A program made the position numbers and the translations under genes. From assembly GCF_026967985.1 (NCBI RefSeq), contig NZ_JAPVBJ010000009.1, positions 124,001 through 188,000 of the forward strand: a stretch of DNA of 64,000 nucleotides, written 5' to 3'. Source of the stretch: Modestobacter sp. VKM Ac-2984 (GTDB taxonomy: Bacteria; Actinomycetota; Actinomycetes; Mycobacteriales; Geodermatophilaceae). The notes under the pieces are model-generated. The model was not told the DNA's origin, made no database searches, and worked only from the letters and a program-made list of their open reading frames with translations. Shown piece after piece: positions 41,316 through 49,928 of this stretch; within the stretch, counting starts at the first letter, position 1; each line of letters opens with the position of its first letter.

Positions 41316-42338
41316 TCAGATCCACATGACGGTCTCGGCCGGGATGTACTCTGCGCCGAGCGTCGGATGGGGCGGGACGGTGTGCAACGCCGTCACCAAC
41401 GCCTCACCCAGGGGCTGCCCGTCGGGACAGGCCACGAGCGCGTTGAACGGGAAGGCTCCGGGCCGGCCGTAGTCCAGGAAGCTGTCGCGCTGGTCAAGTG
41501 GCGGCCGGTTGGCCATCCCCTCGACGAACTGATGTTGATGGCGCAGAAGTACGAGGGCGTCGACGTTGGGGTAGGTCCGGCGGCTGCCGTCGGACAACTT
41601 GTCGAAGCTGTTCGGCGTCAGGAGCCCGGAGCTCGGCGACAGCAGCGCGCTGAGCGGTTCGTTGATGAAGTCGTCCCACACGATGATCAGAACGGACCTG
41701 AAGGTCGGGTCGTCGGCACGGAAGCCGGCGAACTTGCTGTCGGCACTGCGCAGGAAGTCCTTGATGGGGTTGTCCTGTGGCAGGGCCACGTCCCCAGACA
41801 GCGACTCCCTCATGCCGGGCATGCGGTCGAGGAGCTGCCAGTCGGCGCTCTTGCGCCGCTCGCCGAGGGCGCGCAGGTCGGGCGTCTTGACCTCGATGCC
41901 CAGCCGGAAGCTCGGGGCGTTGACGGTCATCTCCGGGTTCTGCTTGGAGCCGTCGGCCACCGGCTCGTGGTCGAAGGTGACCGGGGAGGTCCAGGGGTAG
42001 GTGACGAAGTGGTGCACGACCAACAGCTCGCCGAGCCACTGCTTGATCTGCTCGTAGTCGTCGAGGTTTCTGTCCCGACCGCCGATGCGTTCGAGGCGCC
42101 CGAGCATGTCGTCGGCGAACCCGCTCATCGCCCGATCGCAGGCCAGCAGGGCATCGAGTGTGACTCGCGCGAAGTAGGGCTCGCGGTAGTGGTGCGGGGA
42201 GAAGTTGTACTGCAGCCAGTGCCACTTCTCGAACATGGGCCCGGAGCGCAAGCGCTGGAGCAGCGGCTGCCAGTCATCCTCGGTGTGCGCCATGTCGCCC
42301 AGTCTGCCCAGGCCGTTCACCAGGTCATCTGGTCGCAC
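41316..42338 (-). CDS. Hypothetical protein with possible PD-(D/E)XK motif
   Basis: The protein is about 340 residues. After a helical N-terminal part (WQPLLQRLRSGPMFEKWHWL) comes LGELLVVHHFVTYPW, TFDHEPVADGSKQNPE and FRLGIEVKTPDLRALGE, which fits the D-(x)n-ExK arrangement of restriction-endonuclease-like nucleases; IIVWDDFINEPLSALL follows. It is cytoplasmic and its family is unknown. The start is uncertain: GTG 42338 is used here, with GTG 42413 and ATG 42293 in frame. It could belong to a defence or mobile-element function. Confidence 0.6.
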   Translation of the reverse strand: MRPDDLVNGLGRLGDMAHTEDDWQPLLQRLRSGPMFEKWHWLQYNFSPHHYREPYFARVTLDALLACDRAMSGFADDMLGRLERIGGRDRNLDDYEQIKQWLGELLVVHHFVTYPWTSPVTFDHEPVADGSKQNPEMTVNAPSFRLGIEVKTPDLRALGERRKSADWQLLDRMPGMRESLSGDVALPQDNPIKDFLRSADSKFAGFRADDPTFRSVLIIVWDDFINEPLSALLSPSSGLLTPNSFDKLSDGSRRTYPNVDALVLLRHQHQFVEGMANRPPLDQRDSFLDYGRPGAFPFNALVACPDGQPLGEALVTALHTVPPHPTLGAEYIPAETVMWI

Positions 42339-42540
42339 GGTGACGCCCCGGACTGCTCCAATGTCGTCGGCGCCCCCGCCGATCCTGCGGCTCAGCTTGG
42401 CCCGGCGCCGCACCGCACCGGCGCCGCGTCAGCGTGTTCTCGGTGGTCCACAGCACGACCCCTGCTGGTGGCGGGGCGACCCGGGGTCGGCTCTGACCTG
42501 CGAGCCTGCACCGTGAGGTCGGGGACTGGCAGCTGACCGG

Positions 42541-43374
42541 TCAGCACCAGCGCGTCGGGCACGCCCAACCAGGCACGTTGAAGTCGCCGTCGTCCCCGTC
42601 GCCGTAGCCGTAGCCGCCACCCCCACCGCCGGAGCTGTAGTAGGCGTCGGGGTCGTCGCCGACGGTGACGGTGAGGATCTGCCCCGTCCGCAGCGGCGCC
42701 CCTTCTGCGGGGATCGTGGCGATCGACGGCGCGTCGGTGTTCGTCGCCGCCTCCACCAGCGCCAGGCGAGGCGCGCGCTCGCTGTCCGGCTCCAGGGACG
42801 GGTCGTCGACCAGGTCATCGGTCGGGTAGTCGCTGCCCCCGATCGCCGACATGTTCGGCGGTTCGTGGCCGGGTGCGTAGCGGAGGTCGGTGAGCTCGGC
42901 GACGTCGTGCAGCAGCTGCCCTTCCTCGAGCAGCTGCCCGCCCGGCACCCCGGACGGCACGTCCGGCATCGTCGGGTGCGCGAGGAACCACTGCCACTCG
43001 GCCGTCTGCAGCGCGAACAGGTAGATGGGCTCACCGACCGGCCACGACTGTCCGGCAGCTGGCCGGGTCGTGACGACCGTCCACTGCTCCTGGTAGCCGC
43101 CGACCCCGCGGTTGTTCGGAGACAGGTCCTCCTGCTCGGGCACGCCGTGGGAGTGCCAGTCGCGGTGCCCGAGGGCCCGCAGCTGCTCCTCGGCCGCCTC
43201 GGGATCGACCCCGGTCAGGTCGGGGACCGTCACCGCCACCGGCTCGGGTTCCGCGGCGGCAGCGTCCTCGTCGTCGTTGTCGTGGCCGAACAGCTGGGAC
43301 ACCAGCATGAGGACCGCGACGATCCCCGCCATCGGCAAGCACCCGCTGGACTGCTGCTTCCGAGCGGCAGCCAT
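42541..43374 (-). CDS. Membrane-anchored PASTA-like domain protein
   Basis: The 277-residue protein has one N-terminal transmembrane segment (GCLPMAGIVAVLMLVSQLF), an acidic linker, a PASTA-like domain (VTVPDLTGVDPEAAEEQLRALG ... TTRPAAGQSWPVGEPIYLFAL), a middle unknown region, and a second PASTA-like end (IPAEGAPLRTGQILTVTVGDD), closing in a Gly/Tyr/Asp-rich tail. PASTA domains bind cell-wall fragments or beta-lactams in kinases and PBPs; here no kinase is fused. ATG at 43374 was chosen. Confidence 0.65.
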   Translation of the reverse strand: MAAARKQQSSGCLPMAGIVAVLMLVSQLFGHDNDDEDAAAAEPEPVAVTVPDLTGVDPEAAEEQLRALGHRDWHSHGVPEQEDLSPNNRGVGGYQEQWTVVTTRPAAGQSWPVGEPIYLFALQTAEWQWFLAHPTMPDVPSGVPGGQLLEEGQLLHDVAELTDLRYAPGHEPPNMSAIGGSDYPTDDLVDDPSLEPDSERAPRLALVEAATNTDAPSIATIPAEGAPLRTGQILTVTVGDDPDAYYSSGGGGGGYGYGDGDDGDFNVPGWACPTRWC

Positions 43375-43566
43375 CACCAACCACCCCGACCCAGGCCCAG
43401 TAGCGCAGTCACGAGCCGAGAGTCACATGCGGCACCGGATCGGCCGGTGACGCGGCCGCTGGTGTCGTCCCAGCAGACTCACCGGCACCACCGGCCAACT
43501 GCCGGTCACCGGGGTCGTGCCGTATCGCCTGTCCCGGCTAGCCAACCGGCGCCTTCCGCACTCCGG

Positions 43567-45228
43567 TCAGTGGCTGCTGCCTTCGTTCTGCGCGTGGCGG
43601 TAGGCCTCGGTCACCTCGGAGGGCAGGCGCCCCCGCTCCCCCACCTCGTAGCCGTTGGCGCGCGCCCACGCGCGTACGGCAGCCGGAGACGGGCTGATGT
43701 GTGCTGCCGGGACCGTGCGCCCCTCGGAGACCACCGGCGTAGGGGACGCAACAGCAGCCACCGAGTCGCCACTACGGCGCGGCCGGGGGGTGGCGATGGT
43801 CGACTTGCTGACCGCGGGCTGCAAGTGGTCCAGGAGGAGTGCGAACTCGTCGGGGTGCACGAGGCGGGTGCCCAGGGTGGTCGCGTTGTCGGCCTTGCCG
43901 CCCTCGAAGCTGCCGTCGGTGACGAGCAGTGCCGTGCGGGAGGAGACGTTGTTCATCACCCGGACCCCGAGCCGGTCAGCGCGTTGCTCGAGGCGCTCGC
44001 GCACCGCCCAGTCGCAGCCGGTGAAGGCGACCTTGTCCCCGACTCGCAGCGGTTCCCCGAGGGACCAGTCGGCCGGCAGTGGACCTAGATCGGCGGACAG
44101 GCGGGCGTGGCGGGCCCGCTCCGCGGCGTCCAGCACGTTCGTGACCACGTTCACCGGCACGTCCAGGAGCTCGGCGGTGGCTGTCAGCTCCGCCTTCTCC
44201 GCGCGGCTCACCCGGCCGTCGTCAAGCGCGAGGTGGGCCAGGGCGAGCAGGAGTCCGCGGTGGGCGGCTGCGACTGCCGTGGCGTCGAGGTCGTAGATGG
44301 CCGCGAGGTCGACCAGCGCGGCGCGCTCCTCGTCGTCGAGGACGCCGTCTTCGAGCACCTCGGACAGCAGCTGCAGGTACGGCAGGGAGCCGTCGGGGGC
44401 ACCGTCGTCGAGGGCGTCGGCGAGCCGGAAGCGCTCGAGCAGCTGCACCAGCGGGACCGCCGGCGGCTTGGGCGGGGCGCTCCACCGCTGCACCCATGCG
44501 GGGGCGTCTGCGCCGAGCGGCTCGACGCCACCAGGCGCGGTTGGCCAGGCGACGTTCCGGGCCAGCTGCGGGAGCGCGAGGAGCTTGGCCGTCGGCGGCT
44601 GGGCGAAGCCGTGGCCGAGGTAGCCGGCCAGCAGTGCGGCGGTCGCTCGGGCGTCGCCGAGGGCGGAGTGGGCGCCGGTGTGCCGGATGTCGGCGGCCTC
44701 GCAGCAGTCGGGCAGTCGGCGACGGGCGAGGTGGGGCAGGTGGTCCCAGCTGGCTGCCAGCGTGCATGCGGCCGGCAGGTGCGGCACCGCCCATCCGGCG
44801 CGGGCGTATTCGGCGCGCAGGAAGGCCAGGTCGAACTTGACGTTGTGCCCGGCGATCGCAGCGCCGGCGAGTCGGTCGCTGATCTCCTCCAGCACGTGAG
44901 CGAAGCGGGGGGCGCGGGCCACGTCCGCTGCGGTGATGCCGTGGATGTGCGTGGCGCCGACGGGTCCCTCCGGGTTGAACCGGCTCACCCACTCGTCCAG
45001 CACCCGGCCCGCGGGATCGGTTCGGACGATGGCCAGTTCAAGCACCCGGTGGCCGGCGGCCGACAAGCCGGTCGTCTCCACGTCGATGACCGCGAACCCC
45101 GGCACCCGGGCTGCGCTTGAGGCCGACGCTTGAGCCGGCCTCACCACTCCGGGCGAAGCAGGCGGCGGACCGCCCGCCGGTGCGGCGTGCCGCGGCTTGC
45201 TCTTGCGGAACCTGTCGAAGAACCCCAT
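43567..45228 (-). CDS. DnaQ-like 3'-5' exonuclease with BRCT and Lsr2-type DNA-binding domains
   Basis: The 553-residue protein has a DEDDh exonuclease domain (about residues 44-205): FAVIDVETTGL (ExoI Asp/Glu), GHNVKFDLAFLRAEY (ExoII) and HSALGDARATAALL (ExoIII, H...D). A helical TerB-like middle (PYLQLLSEVLEDGVLDDEERAAL) is followed by a BRCT-like domain (LRVGDKVAFTGCDWAVRERLEQ, about 400-470) and a C-terminal Lsr2-type DNA-binding unit (AVRAWARANGYEVGERGRLP). The combination suggests a nuclease acting on DNA ends or repair intermediates. ATG 45228 has GGGGGA upstream; ATG 45234 is the alternative. Confidence 0.8.
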   Translation of the reverse strand: MGFFDRFRKSKPRHAAPAGGPPPASPGVVRPAQASASSAARVPGFAVIDVETTGLSAAGHRVLELAIVRTDPAGRVLDEWVSRFNPEGPVGATHIHGITAADVARAPRFAHVLEEISDRLAGAAIAGHNVKFDLAFLRAEYARAGWAVPHLPAACTLAASWDHLPHLARRRLPDCCEAADIRHTGAHSALGDARATAALLAGYLGHGFAQPPTAKLLALPQLARNVAWPTAPGGVEPLGADAPAWVQRWSAPPKPPAVPLVQLLERFRLADALDDGAPDGSLPYLQLLSEVLEDGVLDDEERAALVDLAAIYDLDATAVAAAHRGLLLALAHLALDDGRVSRAEKAELTATAELLDVPVNVVTNVLDAAERARHARLSADLGPLPADWSLGEPLRVGDKVAFTGCDWAVRERLEQRADRLGVRVMNNVSSRTALLVTDGSFEGGKADNATTLGTRLVHPDEFALLLDHLQPAVSKSTIATPRPRRSGDSVAAVASPTPVVSEGRTVPAAHISPSPAAVRAWARANGYEVGERGRLPSEVTEAYRHAQNEGSSH

Positions 45229-45428
45229 CGCCATCCCCCGTCGCTCGACTGTCCGGGCAGCATGTCAGCGGACGAAGACGTTCCGTCAGAGCCAGGAGCA
45301 CCCGTGCCCCACCAGCACCGCCAGCCCCGGGAGGTTGGTCTGCGCCATGCGGCCGGCGGCGCCCCGCGCGACCTGCACGACATCGCGGCGCTCACGTGGC
45401 GGTCAGCCATCTGCTGACCGCCACTGGC

Positions 45429-45434
45429 TACGGT
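45429..45434 (+). promoter_or_regulatory. -10 box of leaderless HIRAN gene
   Basis: TACGGT ends 7 nt before the ATG at 45442. No Shine-Dalgarno sequence is present. Confidence 0.4.
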
Positions 45435-45441
45435 CCCCGGC

Positions 45442-46155
45442 ATGGGGCTGCTCGACCGACTGCTGGGCCGAACACGCGAAGACCGGACGACCTTGGCGCC
45501 GGTCGCTGTTCCTCCACCGCCGCCCCCGATGGTCGACCGGACCGCAGGTTCAAGGTCGACGCCGCAGCCCGCGGCAGCGTCGACGTTCCGTCAGCGCAGC
45601 GCGTCGGCTGCCGACATCGACGACGAGTCCAACCCCCGGTGGTACGCAGCCCCCGACGGCAACAACCAGCGGTTCATCGGTACCGACGGGCGCCCCACCG
45701 TGCACCTCATCCGGTACGACGGGGTGCTGCGGTTCTGCGAGGACAGCACCGGCCTGCTCGTCGGCCCGACCGATCGCCGCCTGCTGCCCGCGGGCCTGCT
45801 GGTCTCCAACCTGCGCGGCGGCCGGTACTACGAGGCTGACTGCCGCGCCGGGGACTTCTCCCCCGGCGCCACGGTGCGCCTGGTGCCCGAACCGGACAAC
45901 CCGCACGACGACCGGGCGGTGGCGGTCTTCGACCGCACCGGCCGGTACCGCGCCGGGTACGTCAACAAGATGAAGGCACGCGCCTACCTCAAGCGGCTGG
46001 CCGGCGGGGAGGAGCTGGTCGCGATCTCCCTGCGCGGCTCACGCCCCGGGGGCGACGCCGGCGTGGTGTCGATCCTGGCCGCAGCTCCGGACGTAATCGC
46101 CCACGTGCGTGCGTCTCGACCGGCCGGCTCACCACCGCCCACCTACACCCGGTAG
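45442..46155 (+). CDS. HIRAN-domain protein
   Basis: The 237-residue protein begins MGLLDRLLGRTREDR, strikingly like the N-terminus of the divergent exonuclease (MGFFDRFRKSK), has a Pro/Ser linker, a middle region (WYAAPDGNNQRFIGTDG), and a C-terminal HIRAN domain (about residues 118-200): NLRGGRYYEADCRAGDF, VRLVPEPDNPHDDRAVAVFD, GRYRAGYVNKMKARAYLKRL. HIRAN domains recognise 3' ends of single-stranded DNA in damaged or stalled structures. Placed back to back with a DnaQ-BRCT-Lsr2 nuclease, it probably works in the same DNA-repair or defence process. Confidence 0.8.
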   Translation: MGLLDRLLGRTREDRTTLAPVAVPPPPPPMVDRTAGSRSTPQPAAASTFRQRSASAADIDDESNPRWYAAPDGNNQRFIGTDGRPTVHLIRYDGVLRFCEDSTGLLVGPTDRRLLPAGLLVSNLRGGRYYEADCRAGDFSPGATVRLVPEPDNPHDDRAVAVFDRTGRYRAGYVNKMKARAYLKRLAGGEELVAISLRGSRPGGDAGVVSILAAAPDVIAHVRASRPAGSPPPTYTR

Positions 46156-46533
46156 TCACAGGTTGAGCCCGTCGGCGGCTTGCCAGGCTGCTCGACCATG
46201 AGCCGGACCCGGCGGTGGCTCGCTGCGGTCCCCTGGGCAGGGGTCCACGGGGCCGGGCGCGCATTCGGGCAACAGCTTGTTGCACAGTTGGTCAACAGGC
46301 TGTTGGCCAACTGGGCATAGAGCGAACGGTCCGCGTTCGCCGCGCCGCCCGGCGGCTCCGTGTCAGTCCGGCAGGTGCACCAAGCGACGGCCCACTCTTC
46401 TACACGCGGCGCTGCGGCCGACCGGACGCTGGCCGCCGAGATCTGCGTCCCCTCGTTCGGGCCCGCAGATGTGTCGAACATGCGTACGGCGACACGCGGA
46501 GGGATCCCGTCGCCCGGTCCTAGCGTCGAAGGT
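46156..46533. other. Stretch without gene, containing palindromes
   Basis: No convincing frame is seen. It holds CAACAGC-type palindromes at 46270-46282 and 46285-46313. Confidence 0.45.
46285..46313. repeat. Near-perfect 29-nt palindrome
   Basis: 14-nt arms with one mismatch (CAGTTGGTCAACAG and its partner) surround a central G. An extra palindrome CAACA-GCT-TGTTG lies just upstream (46270-46282). Compare 34411-34435. Confidence 0.6.
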
Positions 46534-46809
46534 GTGTGGACGCCGACGCCGGATGAGCAGCTTGTCGCTGAGCTTCAGGCGGCGTTGGCTCGGCCGACCG
46601 CGTCCTACGTGAGCCCTCCGCGACCTGTTGCCCTCTCGACGAGCGGAGTGGACGAGGGAAGCCCTGGCAAGGTCGTCGGCTGGCTGTGGGGCCGGCTGAA
46701 GACGCCGGACGGGACCTGGCTGGGCTTGGCCACTGTGTGGAGGGGGCGCTTCTTCGACGGTGCCGAGCTTGGCTGGCATCCCGCGGACAAGCTCCGACTG
46801 CTCGACTGA
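46534..46809 (+). CDS. Hypothetical protein, 91 residues
   Basis: The frame from GTG 46534 reads VWTPTPDEQLVAELQAALARP, then GSPGKVVGWLWGRLKTPDGTWLGLATVWRGRFFDGAEL and GWHPADKLRLLD. The Trp/Gly-rich C-terminal half looks like a small beta-barrel. TAGCGT lies 7 nt before the GTG, suggesting a leaderless transcript. No family is recognised. Confidence 0.55.
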   Translation: MWTPTPDEQLVAELQAALARPTASYVSPPRPVALSTSGVDEGSPGKVVGWLWGRLKTPDGTWLGLATVWRGRFFDGAELGWHPADKLRLLD

Positions 46810-46859
46810 CCGGTCCACAGGGCGGTCCACGGTGAGCGCGGTGCTACTACGGTGCGGCC

Positions 46860-47129
46860 GTGGACGGCGAGCAGCGGGGCCGCGGCTTGGCCGAGCTGCG
46901 CGATGCTGCCGCCGACCGCAGGCAGGCCCGCCGGCACATCGCCGACCTCACCGCCACACATGGCCGCGGATCTGCCGAGCAGGTGGCGGCCTGGGAGGCG
47001 TACCGCGCGGTGAACGACCGCTGGTCGGCGCTGATCCGTCAGGCCGCCTCCGCGGGGCACACGGTGGCCGACCTGGCCCGGGCGGCCGGCTGTGCCCGGG
47101 CGTCGCTGTACCAGCATCTGCGTGGCTGA
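46860..47129 (+). CDS. Small HTH protein, 89 residues
   Basis: The product has a charged N-terminal helix pair (GLAELRDAAADRRQARRHIA, AAWEAYRAVNDRWSALI) and a C-terminal HTH of resolvase/Hin type: GHTVADLARAAGCARASLYQHLRG. It is probably DNA-binding. GTG 46860 follows TACGGT by 6 nt, again leaderless. Similar small helical proteins with this C-terminal HTH are frequent in actinobacterial accessory regions. Confidence 0.6.
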   Translation: MDGEQRGRGLAELRDAAADRRQARRHIADLTATHGRGSAEQVAAWEAYRAVNDRWSALIRQAASAGHTVADLARAAGCARASLYQHLRG

Positions 47130-47715
47130 CCGCGTCGCCCGCCTGCTGTGGCTGGCCACCGTGGTCAGGGCACCACCGACAAGACCCGGCCCGGGCCGGG
47201 TGTTGGACTTCCCTCACCACCGGTGATGGTCTGGCCGTCGGCCAGCCCATGTGCCGATGCCGGCGTTGAGGAGGCGTCGGCGAAGGTTTTCTACCGTCGT
47301 GGCCAGCCGGAGCAGTCGACGAGGCGTCCTGATCGGTGCGCTGCTCGTCGATCCAGGAGTGGGCGTGTCTCCCCGGACGACCACCAGGCTCGAGCACGGA
47401 TTGACGTCGGTCGCCATGCAGTACCTGCGATGGCGGCGGCGGAAGCACATCTTCGCGTCCCAGGTCCGCCCGAATGATCGGCGTCAGCCGCGCGCGCATC
47501 GGCGCCCGCGGGCACAGTAAGAACTGGCCGCGATGGACCTGCTGAAGAGCTGCGCGTCCTGCCCGACGCCTACCAGGGCTGACCCGAGAACCGAGGCTCA
47601 CGCGTAGTGCCACGACTTGTGGCACAACAGCTCCGAGGGCAGTTCTGCGGCTTCGGAAGTCCCGAAAAGACACCTCCACCGGTCCTAGCGGTCAGGTCGA
47701 GGGAGCTTGGAGGGT
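47130..47715. other. 586-bp stretch without recognisable gene
   Basis: Frames on both strands are Arg/Ser-rich and lack motifs or ribosome sites. It may contain decayed coding sequence. Confidence 0.45.
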
Positions 47716-47779
47716 GCTCGGGCTTGACAAGGGCTAAACGGTGCTCCATGCTTCTTCCAGCGAGCACAAGGAGTGCTCG
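47716..47779 (+). promoter_or_regulatory. Promoter with repeated GTGCTC operator-like sites
   Basis: TTGACA (47726-47731), a 17-bp spacer and CATGCT (47749-47754) form a consensus-like promoter, rare in this window. GTGCTC occurs at 47716, 47743 and 47773, and CGAGCAC-N5-GTGCTCG is a perfect 7-bp dyad at 47761-47779 near the likely transcription start. Two copies flank the -35 box closely. This is a well-built regulated promoter for 47810-48214. Confidence 0.55.
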
Positions 47780-47809
47780 GAGGTAGCTCGAAGCACTAGG
47801 AGACCAGAC

Positions 47810-48214
47810 ATGCCCGACCTGACGTTCCGCGACCTGACCACGATGCAAGCGCAGGCCCTGCTGGCCGCCCACCAGGACATCGTCAACCCGGTCGCCGAAG
47901 TCACCTCGACACCCGAGGAGATCATCGCCTGGGTGGTGGAGAACGCCACCGAGCTGCAGGCGGGCATGCTCAACGCCATCGCCGCCGGTTCGCCTGACTG
48001 GGTCCCGGCGACGGAGCTCGGCGAGAAGACCGGCCTCAACTACGCCCAGATGGGCGGCACGATGAGCCGGCTGCACCTCAAGGTCGTCCACCGCTACGGC
48101 CCCGAGGTGAACTACCCGTGGGAGCGGGAGGAAAAGGCCGACATCGTCCGCTACCGCGTGACCGAGTCCGTCGCCGCGATCATCCTCGACTCCGGGAACC
48201 AGCCGACCGCCTGA
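47810..48214 (+). CDS. Hypothetical winged-helix-like protein, 134 residues
   Basis: The product begins MPDLTFRDLTTMQAQALLAA, continues TSTPEEIIAWVVENATELQAGMLNAI, then VPATELGEKTGLNYAQMGGTMSRLHLKV, which fits a helix-turn-helix, and closes with RYRVTESVAAIILD. It is probably a small DNA-binding protein. ATG 47810 has AGGAG 8 nt upstream. A repeat-rich promoter precedes it and a strong terminator follows, so it is a monocistronic, probably autoregulated or stress-responsive gene. Confidence 0.65.
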   Translation: MPDLTFRDLTTMQAQALLAAHQDIVNPVAEVTSTPEEIIAWVVENATELQAGMLNAIAAGSPDWVPATELGEKTGLNYAQMGGTMSRLHLKVVHRYGPEVNYPWEREEKADIVRYRVTESVAAIILDSGNQPTA

Positions 48215-48227
48215 GCCCCTCTGTACC

Positions 48228-48261
48228 GCCGAGGCCCCGGGCTGCTCCCCGGGGCCTCGGC
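48228..48261 (+). terminator. Strong hairpin terminator
   Basis: A perfect 14-bp stem (GCCGAGGCCCCGGG and its complement) with a 6-nt loop, 13 nt after the stop of 47810-48214. Confidence 0.75.
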
Positions 48262-48575
48262 CCGTTCACGGTTGCACAGCAAGCTGCTGCACGACCGGGA
48301 ACACCAGACCCTCGGCAAGCCCGCGGGTCGTGGAGCGAACGTCGTCAGCGCACGTCCCGATGATGCGCCTGCCGGACGGGGCGCCGGTACGGACTGCTGC
48401 AACGTCGATCGCTGGCCGCACCCCCCTGCGATCGGCGCGCACAGTCGAGACGTCGCCGGTGAACCGGCAACGTCGACCTACGCGCCGGCCTGAAGCACGG
48501 CCAGCACCGAGAGCACCACCCGACCAAGGAACGGCTAACGCGGGTGCGCAGCCTCGGTTCCGGCTCGGTGGAGGA

Positions 48576-48960
48576 TCACCTGCGACACCGATACGTCGAG
48601 CAGCGGTGGATGGTGGACGCCATCGGCCCGGAAGTGTGCACCAGCGTGCCGGTGAGCAGGTCGGTTCCCGCACCGGTCCAGATGGGCTCGCGGGCGGTAC
48701 ACCCGGTCCACGCCTCGGCGACGGCGTCCTCGAGCGCGCCGGGGCCGTCGCCGGGGCCGACCACGCGGCGGCGATCCTCCCGGCCAGTGTCGGCGCCGCG
48801 TCGACGCCGAGCTGACTGCCGTCGATGCGGTCGTCAGGAAGCCACCCGCCGGCCACCACGGGCACCGCGGCGACTGCCGGCCTCGCCCGCTCGGCCAGGG
48901 CAGCCCCGCCGTGGACAACGACGCGGTCGTCCTGAGTGGCACGCCGACGGACTCTGACAC
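48576..48960 (-). pseudogene. Decayed gene beside the putative transposon end
   Basis: Three minus-strand segments in successive frames read like one protein: VSESVGVPLR, then DDRVVVHGGAALAERARPAV and VVAGGWLPDDRIDGSQLGVD through LAGRIAAAW, then VVGPGDGPGALEDAVAEAWTG and GTDLLTGTLVHTSGPMAS. At least two frameshifts (near 48930 and 48760) are needed to join them. I do not recognise the family. Between 48262 and 48575 nothing else is visible. Confidence 0.4.
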
Positions 48961-49065
48961 GTCACTTTGATCTGGGCTCGCGCAGCCTGACCGGACCCTG
49001 CGGCACATCGGCTTCCCAGGCGCCGAGGACGACACAGGCTCGAGGTCGGCCACCTCAACATCGCC

Positions 49066-49110
49066 CACTGTCAGACATCTTGATCTTGCGCACTGTCGGT
49101 GTCTTGGTCG
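49066..49110 (+). repeat. Candidate transposon left end (direct repeats)
   Basis: Two similar ~19-nt repeats with a 25-bp period: CACTGTCAGACATCTTGATC at 49066 and CACTGTCGGTGTCTTGGTCG at 49091. They lie ~240 bp before the first gene of the integrase operon, read TGTC at the outer side and fall just inside a decayed gene. Multiple short repeats at the ends are typical binding sites for TnsB/MuA-type integrases. No matching right end was found within the window. Confidence 0.45.
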
Positions 49111-49310
49111 AACATACGTTCGAACACCTGATAGACGACTGGGCGCTCCGACGCCCGGAACGAGCCGCGCTGTGCCGTTGGCCGTTTCGAGCACTTGGAC
49201 TCGGGGGGCCAACCGGTCGCGCATCAGGGATCGCTGTACCCGATCCACGGGAGCACGGTCCCGACCTGCTGCGCCAACCGGCAAGCACTCAACCGAGAGG
49301 ACCACCACAC

Positions 49311-49928
49311 GTGAACGCCGTCATCGACCGCCCCCCGGCGACCGGACCCACCCCGGCCACCGCCGCGCTTGCGCGGCCAGCCGGGGAGAAGGGCTACCGC
49401 GGATTTCACCAGGCGCTGAATGGCCGGTGCGAGCTCGCCCTCGCCGAGCACCTGGACACTCCAGCCGGTGGACCCGCGTGGGAGCGGGCCGCTGACGCAC
49501 TGGCACTGGCCGGCCGCATCGTCGCCACGCACGGCATGCCGGCCCGGCACGCCGCAACCCGCCAGCAGCTGGCTGCCTTCCTCGGCGTGTACGACCGCTT
49601 CTTCCGGCTGCCCGCCGGCTGGGAGCTGGACGCTGTTGCGCCGCTGGAGGCGCCGCTGACCTGGCGCAGCGCGGCCGGAGCGGTGTTGGTCGATGTGGTG
49701 CGCACCGCTCCGCCGAGTCACCCGCTGGCCGACGCCGACTCCTTCGCCCGCATTTCCCAGGCCACCGCCTGGGCGGAGCGCTGCGGGCTGCGGCTGGCCG
49801 GTGTTCGGCTGCTGGCGCTGTCGGCGCCGGCGACCTCGCTGCTGCACGACCCGGTCGGCGGGCTGGTGCCGCTGGCCGGCACCCGGTACGCCGGCGCGCT
49901 CGTGACTCCTGCCGGGGTGGCGGCGTGA
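49311..49928 (+). CDS. Unknown first protein of the Tn7/Mu-like operon
   Basis: The 205-residue protein starts VNAVIDRPPATGPTPATAAL, with helical KGYRGFHQALNGRCELALAEH and ARHAATRQQLAAFLGVYDRF, then alternating strands and helices: LTWRSAAGAVLVDVVRT, FARISQATAWAERCGLRLAGVRLLAL. The last part has the strand-helix-strand order of restriction-endonuclease-like folds, and its position before the integrase is where TnsA sits, but the catalytic E/D/ExK residues are not evident. I therefore do not call it TnsA. GAGAGG precedes GTG 49311; a GTGA overlap couples it to the integrase. Confidence 0.6.
   Translation: MNAVIDRPPATGPTPATAALARPAGEKGYRGFHQALNGRCELALAEHLDTPAGGPAWERAADALALAGRIVATHGMPARHAATRQQLAAFLGVYDRFFRLPAGWELDAVAPLEAPLTWRSAAGAVLVDVVRTAPPSHPLADADSFARISQATAWAERCGLRLAGVRLLALSAPATSLLHDPVGGLVPLAGTRYAGALVTPAGVAA

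Noticed and set aside
49311-49928. Calling the first operon gene TnsA
   Set aside because: Position and fold order are suggestive but the catalytic Glu/Asp/ExK residues of TnsA are not visible.
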